Assembly: GCA_021775415.1 (NCBI GenBank)
Contig: JAJFHV010000006.1
Span: 84,858-148,857, forward strand
Length of the DNA stretch: 64,000 bases
DNA from: Hyphomicrobiales bacterium
GTDB taxonomy: Bacteria > Pseudomonadota > Alphaproteobacteria > Rhizobiales > Rhizobiaceae
Direction: 5' to 3'
Part shown: positions 47,745-57,759 of the stretch, piece after piece
How positions within the stretch are numbered: position 1 is the stretch's first letter
Layout: each line of letters begins with the position of its first letter
Translations under genes and position numbers: made by a program
The notes under the pieces: generated by a model
Databases searched by the model: none
What the model was told of the DNA's origin: nothing
What the model saw: only the letters and a program-made list of their open reading frames with translations

Positions 47745-50246
47745 TTAAGCAGATTTGCGAAGCTGATTTGCAAACCAGCTCTCAAGTTTTGCAATCAGCC
47801 TGTCTGGCGAAACTGGTTTTGACAGATAATCATCCATACCCGCATCGATGCATTTTTCCATGTCGCCCTTGATCGCGTGCGCGGTAACGCCGATTATTGG
47901 TACATGTTCATCCGTACCGGCCTCAATCCTGCGGATTGCTTGTGTAGCCTCAAGACCGTTCATTTGCGGCATGGAAACATCCATCAAAATCACTGTTGGG
48001 CGGAGATGCTTATAAAGCGATAGCCCCTCGCGCCCATTGTTGGCGATGCGGAAAGACCAGTTGGTTTCTTTCAGAACCTGGGTGAAGACAATTTGGTTCA
48101 CCTCATTGTCTTCACACACCAGAATATCGATATTGGCGCCGTCTTTGATATGGATCGTGGATGCATCTGGAACTGAACGCGCTTTCACTGGCGGTTCCAC
48201 AGATATTTCCTTCTGCTGTGTTGGTTCCTTGGATTTGCGTCCCAATTGTCTGGCGATCGCAATACCGGGCGAAATGCCCGCTTGGTCACCCTCACCTCTG
48301 GATTTATAGTCCTGCAACACCTGAATAATGGTTTCCAGAAACAGTGACGATCTTGCCGGTTTGATTAAATGACCCTGAACACCCAAAGAGGAGAAAGCTT
48401 TGCCGTCGTGTGTCTCGTCGACAGAGGTCAACATGATGACCGGAATTTTGGCCATTCTTGGGTCTGCCCGCATCGCCTTGACCGCATCACCACCATTCAT
48501 CTCAGGCATGTGATAATCCATGATCACACAATCCACCGAAACATTCCGGTCAAGTGCCGCCTCCATAAATGCCAGCGCTTCGCCACCACTGGTGACTGCG
48601 GCGCCGTCAAATTTCCAGGAAGCCAATTGCTCGGAAAGGATTGAGCGGTTTACCTCATTGTCATCAACCACCAGAATTCTGGAATTTGATACATCCACAG
48701 GAATGCGCTTAACATTTGTCTTACCGGCATGGATTGGGAGTTCAATCTCAAACCAGAAAGTTGAACCCCTGCTTAATTCGCTGTCGGCGCCCATTTCCCC
48801 ATCCATCAGCCTTACAAGCGAGGACGCAATGGACAAGCCGAGGCCTGTACCTTCGTGCTTTCTGGTAGCGGATGCGTCAACTTGAGAAAACTTCTCGAAT
48901 ACATTGTCGAGTTTATCCTTCGGAACACCAATGCCTGTATCTTCGACAGAGATGCGTACCCGGGCGGATTTATCACTCGATTCATCAATATTTTTTTGCT
49001 CGACATTTATGTAAACATGGCCAATTTCGGTAAATTTGACCGCGTTACCCAACAAATTTGTAACGATCTGGCGAATGCGACCAACATCACCGACCAGATA
49101 TTCCGGCAGTTGCGGATCGACTCGTACAATCAGTTCAAGGTCTTTTTCCGCAACGCGTGAAGAAACCAGTGTCGCCACATCTTCAATGGCATCACCCAAT
49201 CTGAACGGTGCCGGATCAAGCTCCATTTGACCCGCGTCTATCTTGGAAAAATCCAGAATGTCATTGATGATGGTCAGCAGCGCAGCACCTGATTTCACAA
49301 TCACATCAGTAAACATCTTCTGCTTGGCATCCATTTCGGTTTTGGCCAGCAACTCGGCCATCCCCATCACACCGTTCATTGGTGTGCGAATCTCATGAGA
49401 CATGTTTGCAAGGAATTCTGATTTTGCCCGGTCTGCATTTTCTGCTCGACGAAGGGCACCTTCAGCCCGACCATGTTCCCTGGAAAGCTTCCCGAGAGTA
49501 CGGCGCAAGAAAATATCAACCGGGACAAAAACAAACAGCGCGAGAATGGCAACGAGTGTTACAGCGACCTGCAGGAACGTTTCGAGTAATCTGCCTTGTT
49601 GGGAAGCCTGTCCGTTCAAGAGAATTCGCAATTGATTTTGGACATATCCATTGCTCGGCCCAACCAGGCTGCTGTAATTTTCCGATATTTGCCGCGCGGT
49701 CCAGTACATGTCCTTCTTCGTTTTTATTGATGCAACCAGTTTTTGCGACAACAGCGAAGAGTGATGTTTGAACGGATCATCAATGGTCATGAACCGGGCA
49801 CCCTCAAACAAGAAACCCTGCTCTTCTGGGCGCAGCACTTTGTATGCAGAAAGCGTGTTTTCGAATTCCATTCTTGCATCCTGAGCAAAAAACTCCAGTG
49901 AGTTCTTCATACCCAAAATGTCTGGATCAGCCGGAAGTTTGGACAAATAATCTTTGCGCTGTTTTAGTGTCATACCGGCAACCAGCTTGCTCATCGAAAT
50001 TTGGTTTTGTGCATCTTCAAACACAATTGCAAATCGATTTGCCTTCGTAACAAGCGGTTCAAGCTTTATATCCAGCTCTGCAAGCACATTCGAAAAGTGT
50101 CTGATGGCATTTGACCGTTCGGCAATCCTGCCTTCCGCGTCATAGAAATAGTTAAAAACAACGCCGAACCCAATCAAGGCGCACAAATAGGCGATCCTGA
50201 ATGCCCAGACATACCTGATGCTGTTTTGGCTGGTTTCTTGTTTCAC
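47745..50246 (-). CDS. Hybrid histidine kinase with two receiver domains
   Basis: A membrane sensor of 833 residues. A first helix lies at about 11-31, then a periplasmic sensor region of about 190 residues, a second helix ([17 protein letters not shown]), coiled coil, HisKA with the phospho-His in [18 protein letters not shown], an HATPase_c domain ([22 protein letters not shown]), and two REC domains (phospho-Asp in [13 protein letters not shown] and [13 protein letters not shown]). There is no HPt domain. The longer reading from ATG 50324 is possible, but GTG 50246 has AGGGG 5 nt upstream and avoids overlap with the small upstream gene. The partner and stimulus are not evident. Confidence 0.9.
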   Translation of the reverse strand: MKQETSQNSIRYVWAFRIAYLCALIGFGVVFNYFYDAEGRIAERSNAIRHFSNVLAELDIKLEPLVTKANRFAIVFEDAQNQISMSKLVAGMTLKQRKDYLSKLPADPDILGMKNSLEFFAQDARMEFENTLSAYKVLRPEEQGFLFEGARFMTIDDPFKHHSSLLSQKLVASIKTKKDMYWTARQISENYSSLVGPSNGYVQNQLRILLNGQASQQGRLLETFLQVAVTLVAILALFVFVPVDIFLRRTLGKLSREHGRAEGALRRAENADRAKSEFLANMSHEIRTPMNGVMGMAELLAKTEMDAKQKMFTDVIVKSGAALLTIINDILDFSKIDAGQMELDPAPFRLGDAIEDVATLVSSRVAEKDLELIVRVDPQLPEYLVGDVGRIRQIVTNLLGNAVKFTEIGHVYINVEQKNIDESSDKSARVRISVEDTGIGVPKDKLDNVFEKFSQVDASATRKHEGTGLGLSIASSLVRLMDGEMGADSELSRGSTFWFEIELPIHAGKTNVKRIPVDVSNSRILVVDDNEVNRSILSEQLASWKFDGAAVTSGGEALAFMEAALDRNVSVDCVIMDYHMPEMNGGDAVKAMRADPRMAKIPVIMLTSVDETHDGKAFSSLGVQGHLIKPARSSLFLETIIQVLQDYKSRGEGDQAGISPGIAIARQLGRKSKEPTQQKEISVEPPVKARSVPDASTIHIKDGANIDILVCEDNEVNQIVFTQVLKETNWSFRIANNGREGLSLYKHLRPTVILMDVSMPQMNGLEATQAIRRIEAGTDEHVPIIGVTAHAIKGDMEKCIDAGMDDYLSKPVSPDRLIAKLESWFANQLRKSA

Positions 50247-50269
50247 GATATCCCCTGAAATTGCGACGC

Positions 50270-50545
50270 TCAAAAAGCAATTGCCTGTGGTGATTTCCCC
50301 AAAACGCGTTCCGTTGGAACCCATTCACTTGGATAGGAAATCAGCTCAACTGCAAAATTGGGGCCAAGAACGCAGGTTGCCGTATCCAGTTGCACTCGGT
50401 GTTCTTGGCAACATTTCGCGAGAAACCCGTGAAGCTTTACCAGGCGGCCATTCGATGACAGCACCGCAAAATCAGCTACCAACCGGCCAATCATTACAAG
50501 AGTTGCAGTGTAGATCGCCCGGATCCGTTTAACGCCAGTATGCAT
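50270..50545 (-). CDS. Small protein of unknown function upstream of the hybrid kinase
   Basis: A 91-residue open frame with GGGGA a few bases ahead of its ATG, ending 23 bp before the preferred kinase start on the same strand. I do not recognise it. The pattern of short strands is faintly like a degenerate PilZ fold, but the defining PilZ motifs (RxxxR, D/NxSxxG) are not clear. Its position suggests co-transcription with the kinase. It may be a real small protein or chance. Confidence 0.4.
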   Translation of the reverse strand: MHTGVKRIRAIYTATLVMIGRLVADFAVLSSNGRLVKLHGFLAKCCQEHRVQLDTATCVLGPNFAVELISYPSEWVPTERVLGKSPQAIAF

Positions 50546-50737
50546 CCCAGTCCCCAGCTAAGAAGTTTGGTAAATGAAACCTGCATGATTTTGGTGAATT
50601 ATACGTTAATAGGCTTGGTCTAACACATTTCGAAAGCACGACCGCCATATAGCATCACGGCAGCAAGCATCCAGACCTGCAGAAATTAATACAAGTCCGG
50701 AACTTGGTTCAGCCACGCAACTGTTTCATCTAACAGC

Positions 50738-52717
50738 TTAAACCAACTCTGGATCGGTAATGATTTCAACCAAAGATGGTCCTTCAAACGCCAACGCTTC
50801 CGAGATGGCCTGCTCCAATTCGTTAGAGTCTGTCACCCGGGTACCATGCCCTCCACAAAGCCTTGCGAAAGCTGCAAAGGAAGGATTGTGCAAATTGGTT
50901 TCCCAAACCGGCCATTCACCCGCCCGTTGCTCTTTCGAGATTTTTCCAAGCTGAGAATTATTGAGTAGAATATGGGTAATGTTCATCCCGTATTTCACAG
51001 CTGTCGTGAAATCCATCGGATACTGACCGAAACCACCATCACCAGAAACCGAAATAACCTTCCGGCCGGCAAATTCCTCCAGGTCCTGTGTCGCTGCCCA
51101 GGCTCCCATCGCCGCTGGAAATCCAAACCCGATAGAACCCAAATAACCAGACATCAAAACACGCTGGCCCTTGGTTTCCAGGTATCGCCCAAATGAATAG
51201 GTGTTATTGCCAACGTCCACCGCAAAAATAGCATTTGAAGGCGCCAGACGCCCGACCGTGTCAAACACCGCGAACGAATGAATACCCTCTCCTTGTTGCT
51301 CTTCCAGACGGCGGTGTTTCTCGGTCCGCCACATCTCCCAGCGTTGCGCCAGCTCGCTGATTTGATCATCAGCAGTCTTCTGTTTGGTAACTTGATCCGC
51401 ACAAGCATTACAAAACGACCCGATCTCGCCCCAGATAGGCAGTTTCACTTTGCCGAATTTTCCAAGCTGCATGCGGTCATAATCGACCTGAATCATATTG
51501 CGTTTGGGGGTAATGCCGGTGTGGTTTGAAAAGCTGGCACCCAATACAATGAGCGTATCCGCCAGGGTCATGAACCAGCTGGCAATCGGGGTGCCTGAGC
51601 GCCCCAAAACACCGCCAGCATTGGGATGATCATCAGGAACAAGACCTTTGGCCTTAAACGTGGTCAAGATCGGCGCACCGATACGTTCAGCCATCGCCAA
51701 TATCTGGTCGCGCGCACCATGTGCTCCGTGGCCGACAATAATAACCGGCCGTTGGGCTGCGTTTATCATTTCAACAGCAGCATCCATATCAGATTGCGCA
51801 GGCGTGATTTGATGGCCGGCAACCCTTCCTGCAGGCGTTGCAGCCTTTTTATTGGATGGCAAAGTCTGCACATCATCGGGAAAAATCAGATGGGCAACAT
51901 CCTGCTCTACGATGGCGTTTTTACAGGCAAGCGACATGAGTTCCGCATGTTTCGAGGTGCTGAGTACGGTTTGTGAAAACCGGGAAACCGCCTGGAATGC
52001 CGATTTCAGATCAATATCCTGAAATGCACCGGGACCAAAAACCTGTGTTTGCACCTGTCCGGTAAGCGCAAGTACCGGCGCGCGGTCGACCTTTGCATCC
52101 CACAAGCCGGTCATCAAATTTGTGGCACCTGGTCCAGCGATTGTCAGACAGGCAGCCGGTTTACCGGTAAGCTTGCCATAGGCAGAGGCTGCAAATGCAG
52201 CGGCACCCTCATGGCGAATGCCGTAATATTTCAGTTTTTTATCTGCGACCGACAGACGGATTGAATCGGACAGGCCAAGGTTGGAGTGCCCGACCATGCC
52301 AAACACACTTTGCACGCCCCAGTTTGTCATGGTTTCAACCATGACATCCGTAACGGTCCGTACCCGCTCGGGTTCCGGCTCGATCCCGACAAATATCTCA
52401 TCATCACGGATTTCAATCGGAAACATCTTTTGACCATGGTCTTTGACACCACCACCCGGTGGCTTGCCGGTCAGCGGATCAAAATCCCAGCCGTGCCAGG
52501 GACATCTGATCCAGCACTCGTCATTCACACCCTTTTCTATGGTACCCTCACCAAGTGGGCCCTTCTGGTGCGGACAATGATTATCCATCGCACTCCACTG
52601 CCCATCAAAGTGCACCAGACAAATCGAGGTCGTGCGTGCGGTGACGGTTTTCACACGCCCCTCGGGAAGGTCGCTCACCTGGCCAACCGAAATCCAGTCA
52701 AGTTGTTCGCTGCTCAT
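50738..52717 (-). CDS. Rieske-ThDP enzyme fusion (Rieske ferredoxin domain + acetolactate-synthase-like domain)
   Basis: A 659-residue two-part protein. Residues 1-115 form a Rieske domain with ligands Cys48, His50, Cys72 and His75 (CPHQKGPL, CPWHGWDF). Residues 120-659 are a ThDP-dependent enzyme of the pyruvate oxidase/acetolactate synthase fold: catalytic Glu170 (IRHEGAAAF), the GPGATNLMTGLWDA segment, and the ThDP-Mg motif GDGGFGQYPMDFTTAVKYG with LNNSQLG. ATG 52717 (GGAG 7 nt upstream) overlaps the upstream gene's stop by 4 bp. The Rieske fusion suggests that electrons or an internal redox centre are coupled to 2-oxo acid chemistry. I know of no characterised enzyme with this arrangement. 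Confidence 0.88.
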   Translation of the reverse strand: MSSEQLDWISVGQVSDLPEGRVKTVTARTTSICLVHFDGQWSAMDNHCPHQKGPLGEGTIEKGVNDECWIRCPWHGWDFDPLTGKPPGGGVKDHGQKMFPIEIRDDEIFVGIEPEPERVRTVTDVMVETMTNWGVQSVFGMVGHSNLGLSDSIRLSVADKKLKYYGIRHEGAAAFAASAYGKLTGKPAACLTIAGPGATNLMTGLWDAKVDRAPVLALTGQVQTQVFGPGAFQDIDLKSAFQAVSRFSQTVLSTSKHAELMSLACKNAIVEQDVAHLIFPDDVQTLPSNKKAATPAGRVAGHQITPAQSDMDAAVEMINAAQRPVIIVGHGAHGARDQILAMAERIGAPILTTFKAKGLVPDDHPNAGGVLGRSGTPIASWFMTLADTLIVLGASFSNHTGITPKRNMIQVDYDRMQLGKFGKVKLPIWGEIGSFCNACADQVTKQKTADDQISELAQRWEMWRTEKHRRLEEQQGEGIHSFAVFDTVGRLAPSNAIFAVDVGNNTYSFGRYLETKGQRVLMSGYLGSIGFGFPAAMGAWAATQDLEEFAGRKVISVSGDGGFGQYPMDFTTAVKYGMNITHILLNNSQLGKISKEQRAGEWPVWETNLHNPSFAAFARLCGGHGTRVTDSNELEQAISEALAFEGPSLVEIITDPELV

Positions 52718-54339
52718 TGAGTGTCTCCTCGTGCGACGCCGCCATATGCAACACCTGAAAGTTCGGCCATATCCTTCTTCCATGTTGTCAGGTCATCGGT
52801 TGAGAATTTTGACAAATGATCGTGACCGCATGCCCGGGCCATTACCTGCATCAATTCCACAGACGCTTCAAAGAAATTGGTCAATTGCTGGGCCGATTTT
52901 TCTACCACAATCCTGCTCACCAGATGCGGTTTCTGCGTTGCAATTCCGACGGGACAATTATTGGTATGACACGCACGCATTGCGATACAGCCAATCGCCT
53001 GCATCGCGGAGTTGGATAGTGCTATTGCATCCGCCCCCATAGCCATCGCCTTGATAAAGTCTGCCGGTTTTCGCAAACCCCCGGTGATGATGAGCGTCAC
53101 ATCTTGTTTGCCGCACTTGTCCAGATGCCGCCTGGCTCTGGCAAGCGCTGGAATGGTAGGTACCGAAATGTTATCCCGGAATATGATTGGTGCAGCGCCC
53201 GTACCACCACCCCGCCCGTCAAGAATTATGTAATCCACGCCAACGTCGAGTGCGGCATCAATATCCTTTTCAATGTGCTGGGCCGACAGTTTGTAGCCTA
53301 TGGGTATGCCGCCGGTGCGATCGCGTACTTCATCCGCAAATTCCTTGATCTGAGAAACCTTGGTCCAGTCAGGAAACCGGGACGGAGATATTGCCGCTTC
53401 GCCTTCCTTGAGGCCCCTCACCTCTGCAATTTTACCCTTAACCTTGGCACCAGGGAGGTGGCCCCCGGTTCCGGTCTTCGCCCCCTGCCCGCCCTTGAAA
53501 TGAAAGGCTTGAACCTTGTCGAGTTTTTCCCACGCAAATCCAAAACGCGCCGAGGCAAGTTCATAAAAATAGCGTGAATTCGCTTCCTGTTCTTCCGGCA
53601 GCATACCGCCTTCGCCAGAACAAATTCCCGTTCCTGCATTTTCTGCCCCAAGCGCCAGCGCAACCTTTGCCGGCTCGGACAAAGCACCAAAACTCATATC
53701 CGAAACAAACAGTGGAATTTTCAGTTTAAGCGGCTTTTGCGCATTTGGACCGATTACCACTTCGGTTCCGACCTCATGATCGTCAAGCAGTGGCGGCTTG
53801 TGAAGTTGGGCGGCGAGCAATTGGACGTCGTCCCAATTGGGCAAATCAACCCGCGGCACGCCCATTGATTCCACCTTGCCGTGATGGCCGGTTTTGGAAA
53901 GACCATCGCGGGCATACTGCCGGATCAATGCATTATAGGGTTCTTCCTCCGTGCCATGACCGGTGTCTGCATATTGTCCAAGATAAGAGTTGCGCTTAAA
54001 CGGCTGCGGGTTTTCCTTTGCCCATGCACTGATTTCATCCTCATCAACCAGCACTTCACCATCTTCAACCCAGGAATTGAACTTTGGCAGCACTTCCGAA
54101 TTATTGTACTCCGACACTCCGGAATCGAGTTTGTAATCCCAATAGTGAACACCGCAAATCAGATTATTCCCGCGCACAAATCCATCCGACATCAAAGCCC
54201 CACGATGCAAACAGCGCCCGTAGAAAACGGCAACATCCTTGTCAAACAAGACTATTACCAGATCGACTTCTGCCACCAGAGCATGAACGGGTTTGCGATC
54301 TTTCAAGCTATCGAACTTTATGACGGATAATTTTTTCAT
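52714..54339 (-). CDS. Rieske-glutamate synthase-like fusion (Rieske domain + FMN/3Fe-4S GltB barrel)
   Basis: A 541-residue protein. Residues 1-105 form a Rieske domain (Cys43, His45, Cys62, His65). Residues about 150-541 form the GltB synthase FMN barrel (PLFVSDMSFGALSEPAK, IILDGRGGGTGAAP, IITGGLRKPADFIKAMAMGADAIAL) with the 3Fe-4S cysteines at 451, 457 and 462 (CIAMRACHTNNCPVG). Unlike GlxD at 28123, it keeps that cluster. It lacks the amidotransferase and GXGXG domains of GltB, so it is not a full glutamate synthase. ATG 54339 (GAGG 5 nt upstream) is used. It is coupled (ATGA overlap) to the Rieske-ThDP gene, making a two-gene redox operon. Confidence 0.88.
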   Translation of the reverse strand: MKKLSVIKFDSLKDRKPVHALVAEVDLVIVLFDKDVAVFYGRCLHRGALMSDGFVRGNNLICGVHYWDYKLDSGVSEYNNSEVLPKFNSWVEDGEVLVDEDEISAWAKENPQPFKRNSYLGQYADTGHGTEEEPYNALIRQYARDGLSKTGHHGKVESMGVPRVDLPNWDDVQLLAAQLHKPPLLDDHEVGTEVVIGPNAQKPLKLKIPLFVSDMSFGALSEPAKVALALGAENAGTGICSGEGGMLPEEQEANSRYFYELASARFGFAWEKLDKVQAFHFKGGQGAKTGTGGHLPGAKVKGKIAEVRGLKEGEAAISPSRFPDWTKVSQIKEFADEVRDRTGGIPIGYKLSAQHIEKDIDAALDVGVDYIILDGRGGGTGAAPIIFRDNISVPTIPALARARRHLDKCGKQDVTLIITGGLRKPADFIKAMAMGADAIALSNSAMQAIGCIAMRACHTNNCPVGIATQKPHLVSRIVVEKSAQQLTNFFEASVELMQVMARACGHDHLSKFSTDDLTTWKKDMAELSGVAYGGVARGDTQ

Positions 54340-54585
54340 GAACGCCTCATCTGGGGGTGGGCAAAGCAACCCGGAATTTGGGCTGTGAGCATTGTGATGT
54401 CTTGAAAGACTATCGGGCATTGATGAAACTTACAAATAACGCTCACAGTCCATGAAATCACATTCAATTTAGTGGATGGGATAAGAAGTTGATTTTGCAG
54501 CACATTACTCGAGGTAATATTTGGTTAAATTCTAATCACTACACTGCATGCATAGGCTGAATCACAAACACTATAGGGCGTATCT

Positions 54586-54879
54586 ATGGCACTAACCACT
54601 AAATCAGCTGTAAACCTGTCAGCCAATCCGGCAAGTAATCGAAGGATCAAAACCCGGACAAACTGCAGCATCCCAGCTACAATCAAACACAATGGGCTTT
54701 GCCTTGGTGACTGCGTTATCAAGGACATCTCAGAAACCGGGATGCGTCTCTTCGCACCTTCGGCCCATTGGGTACCCCAGGATTTTGAAATCCATTCGTC
54801 AACGTTTGACGGGGTTCTACTGGTTACCAAAATGTGGGTGGAAACAGAACATATCGGCGTCAGTTTTCAAACAAGCTAG
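54586..54879 (+). CDS. PilZ domain protein (cyclic di-GMP receptor)
   Basis: A 97-residue PilZ protein. The binding-site motifs NRRIKTR (RxxxR-type, about 18-24) and DISETG (DxSxxG, about 46-51) are present, followed by the expected strands. It stops 4 bp inside the end of the convergent LysR gene. It would bind cyclic di-GMP, perhaps produced by the GGDEF-EAL protein at 10530 (a general link, not evidence of pairing). Confidence 0.8.
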   Translation: MALTTKSAVNLSANPASNRRIKTRTNCSIPATIKHNGLCLGDCVIKDISETGMRLFAPSAHWVPQDFEIHSSTFDGVLLVTKMWVETEHIGVSFQTS

Positions 54880-55769
54880 TCAGTTTGTTTAGAAGCTGAG
54901 AACATTTCCCGGAGCCAGGATTTAAATTTCTCCACTTCTGGCTCCGCACGCTTTGATGCCAAGCTTTCAACAATATAATGCGACTGGTCAAAAGTGATTG
55001 GATCGCCTGCCTGTTCAATTGATCTACCTGCGTTGATTGCACCTTGTGCAAAACGGCTGATGACGGCCGCATAACCGGCACCCGCGGCGACCAGTTCAAA
55101 TGCAGCAATGGAAGTATCAACTGACAGGGTAACTTTGTCTGGGTCATGGGGCAGCCCAAAAGCACCAAAGTATCTCGACCAGTGGTCATCATACCCCAGA
55201 ATATGGATCAAGGGTCCATCTCGCAAATCCGAAACGGATGTCACGCGATTGGCATTCTCTTTCGCACATATTGGGACGATCATTTCGTCCGAGAGTTTTT
55301 CACATCGCATACCGGGCCATGTACCGGACCCCATTCGAATGTCCACATCAACATTGGTGTCAGCAATTGAGTCCGCCCAAATGTTGGTCACTATTCGCAA
55401 GGCAATTTCAGGGTTTTTCTGCTTAAAGTCATGCAGCTGTGGTGCAAGCCAAAGCACCGCTGTGGAAATAGGTGCCCTCAATGTAATGGTGCGTTTGACA
55501 ACCGGCCCGAACAATCCGTTGGTTGACTGGGTAAGTTCGTCAAGAGCTTTGCGCACCGATGGAAGATAGGCTTCCCCCAGTTCAGTCAGGTGGATGTTCC
55601 GCGGTTTGCGTACAAACAGATCATAACCCAATTTCGTTTCAAGCGATTTGATCTGCAGACTGACTGCCGTTTGCGTCAATCCCAATTCATGACTGGCAGC
55701 GGTAAAACTTGCGTGGCGCGCCGCTGCTTCAAAGGTTCTCAACCAGTTGAGATTGGGGAGCCGTTTCAT
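54876..55769 (-). CDS. LysR-family (GcvA-like) regulator
   Basis: A 297-residue LysR-type regulator with the helix-turn-helix ASFTAASHELGLTQTAVSLQI (quoted only in part in residues about 19-38) and the effector domain. It is divergent from the 3-hydroxyisobutyrate dehydrogenase-like gene, 112 bp start to start, so it probably regulates that gene and the aldolase downstream. Confidence 0.9.
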   Translation of the reverse strand: MKRLPNLNWLRTFEAAARHASFTAASHELGLTQTAVSLQIKSLETKLGYDLFVRKPRNIHLTELGEAYLPSVRKALDELTQSTNGLFGPVVKRTITLRAPISTAVLWLAPQLHDFKQKNPEIALRIVTNIWADSIADTNVDVDIRMGSGTWPGMRCEKLSDEMIVPICAKENANRVTSVSDLRDGPLIHILGYDDHWSRYFGAFGLPHDPDKVTLSVDTSIAAFELVAAGAGYAAVISRFAQGAINAGRSIEQAGDPITFDQSHYIVESLASKRAEPEVEKFKSWLREMFSASKQTD

Positions 55770-55881
55770 ATCTTATCCATAAGTATTTTTGGTGCTTAGG
55801 ACATTATTTATTCATTTTTCTTTTGCAACAAAAAAGACAAATCTGACTCCGGAAGACACGCAATTACGGGATATTCTTGAA

Positions 55882-56859
55882 ATGAAAATCGGCTTTATTG
55901 GACTTGGAAATGTAGGCGGCAAGCTTGCAGGCAGCATGCTGAGAAATGGTTTTGACCTAACGGTTCGTGATCTAGATAAATCGATTGCTCAACGGTTTCT
56001 GGATGATGGTGCCAAATGGGCGGACAGTCCGAAGGAAATGGCAGAATCTTGTGACGTGGTTATAACCTGTCTGCCAAGCCCCGCCGCCTGTTCCGCTGTG
56101 ATGGAAGCCGATGACGGCATCCTTGCAGGCCTCTCCGAAGGAAAAATCTGGGCCGAGATGTCGACAACTGATGAATCCGAGGTGAAACGGATTGCAGAGC
56201 TGGTGGAAGCAAAAGGCGCTTCACCGATTGAGTGCCCGGTTTCCGGTGGTTGTCATCGTGCAGCGACCGGCAACATTTCGATTTTTGCAGGTTGCGACCG
56301 TGAAACATTTGAACGGATGCTGCCAATGCTGACTACGCTGGGTAGACGCGTGTTGCACACCGGCCCTATCGGATCCGCATCTATGCTGAAGGTCATGACC
56401 AACTATCTGGCGACAGCCAATCTCATAACCATATCCGAAGCGCTAGTGACCATGAAGGCTGCGGGCATGGACATGGCTACGACCTATGAAGCAATCGCGA
56501 TTTCATCTGGCACCTCATTCGTTGCAGAAACCGAGGGTCAGGTCATTTTGAATGGCAGTCGTGATATTTCCTTCACCATGGATCTGGTGAAAAAAGACAT
56601 CGGCCTGTTCCACGCAATCGCTGAAAAACATAATGTGCCCCTGGAAATCAGCCCGTTGATGGTTGAAATTTTCAATGACGGCATTGCACGTTACGGCGAG
56701 CGGGAACTATCCCCCAACATCATTCGCCGTCTTGAAGATGCGACAGGCCTCGACATCACCGCACCAGGGTTCCCGGATGAAATGCTGGATGATGAACCAG
56801 AGGAGCCGGGTTACGAAGTCATCCCCAAAAGTTCACAGCACACTCAAGCTGCCGGGTAA
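55882..56859 (+). CDS. 3-Hydroxyacid dehydrogenase (3-hydroxyisobutyrate dehydrogenase family)
   Basis: A 325-residue NAD(P)-dependent beta-hydroxyacid dehydrogenase. The cofactor motif GLGNVG is at residues 7-12, the substrate segment is ECPVSGG, and the catalytic lysine with Asn lies in MLKVMTNYL. Possible substrates are 3-hydroxyisobutyrate, tartronate, threonate-type acids or related compounds. I start at ATG 55882 because the motif begins there; an in-frame ATG at 55789 would extend into the region of the divergent regulator. It is followed by a class II aldolase, the pairing seen in four-carbon acid-sugar catabolism, although no DUF1537 kinase is present. Confidence 0.85.
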   Translation: MKIGFIGLGNVGGKLAGSMLRNGFDLTVRDLDKSIAQRFLDDGAKWADSPKEMAESCDVVITCLPSPAACSAVMEADDGILAGLSEGKIWAEMSTTDESEVKRIAELVEAKGASPIECPVSGGCHRAATGNISIFAGCDRETFERMLPMLTTLGRRVLHTGPIGSASMLKVMTNYLATANLITISEALVTMKAAGMDMATTYEAIAISSGTSFVAETEGQVILNGSRDISFTMDLVKKDIGLFHAIAEKHNVPLEISPLMVEIFNDGIARYGERELSPNIIRRLEDATGLDITAPGFPDEMLDDEPEEPGYEVIPKSSQHTQAAG

Positions 56860-56997
56860 TCCGGTTCCACACATTATGCTGACCCGCGGTTCAAACATAT
56901 CCAGCCGGGTTTACTAATCGACGAACTTTGTTTTGTCGCTTGTAAAGCTTCAAATCGCGCGAGATAATAGTCTTCAGGCAAATTCGGAGGATCCCCC

Positions 56998-57759
56998 ATG
57001 AGCACCCAACACGACAATCTGGTTCATCTGAACATATCAAACTGGCAGGAGCGGGTTGATATGGCAGCAGCACTGCGTTGGACCGAACGACTGGACATGC
57101 ATGAAGGTGTCGCCAATCACTTCTCATTGGCAGTAAACGAGGATGGAACCCAGTTTCTTCTAAATCCGGGTCAAGTCCATTTCAGCCGGGTGAAGGCGAG
57201 CGATCTCCTGCTGCTAGATGCCAATGATCCAGACACACTTGATCAGCCAAACGCACCAGATGCCACCGCTTGGGGGTTGCACGGCTCCATCCATCGGCTT
57301 TGCCCACATGTGCGCTGTGCCATGCACATTCATTCCACCTACGCGACCGTATTGGCTTCCCTTGAAGACAGCACCTTGCCCCCAATCGACCAGAACGCGG
57401 CAATGTTTTTCAATCGCGTGGTAATCGACAAGGAATTTGGTGGCCTGGCGCTTCAGTCAGAAGGTGAGCGCTGCGCTTCTATGTTGGCAGATCCAAAGAC
57501 CCAGATCATGATCATGGGCAATCACGGCATTCTCGCGTTTGGCGACACACCAGCTGAAACCTTCAACCGCATGTATTATTTCGAAAAAGCGGCAAGGAAC
57601 TACATCATCGCTTTGCACACACAAAGGCCACTCAGCGTATTGTCAGACGAGGTTGCGGAAAAGGTCGGTCAGGATCTGGATGACTACTACAAGGACTATC
57701 GACATCTGGATGAGTTGAAAGCCATCCTGGATGAAGAAAATTCCAACTACGCAAGCTAA
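56998..57759 (+). CDS. Class II aldolase/adducin-family protein
   Basis: A 253-residue zinc-dependent aldolase-fold protein. Metal-binding histidines are in MHIHSTY (about 102-108) and NHGILAF (about 176). The catalytic acid corresponds to GVANHFSLAV near the start. Relatives cleave sugar phosphates or act as decarboxylases/dehydratases. GGAGG lies 7 nt before the ATG. It is likely in the same unit as the dehydrogenase at 55882. Its stop overlaps the RND pump stop by 4 bp. Confidence 0.85.
   Translation: MSTQHDNLVHLNISNWQERVDMAAALRWTERLDMHEGVANHFSLAVNEDGTQFLLNPGQVHFSRVKASDLLLLDANDPDTLDQPNAPDATAWGLHGSIHRLCPHVRCAMHIHSTYATVLASLEDSTLPPIDQNAAMFFNRVVIDKEFGGLALQSEGERCASMLADPKTQIMIMGNHGILAFGDTPAETFNRMYYFEKAARNYIIALHTQRPLSVLSDEVAEKVGQDLDDYYKDYRHLDELKAILDEENSNYAS

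Noticed and set aside
52714..54339. Full glutamate synthase large subunit
   Set aside because: The amidotransferase and GXGXG domains are absent, replaced by a Rieske domain; only the FMN/3Fe-4S barrel is present.
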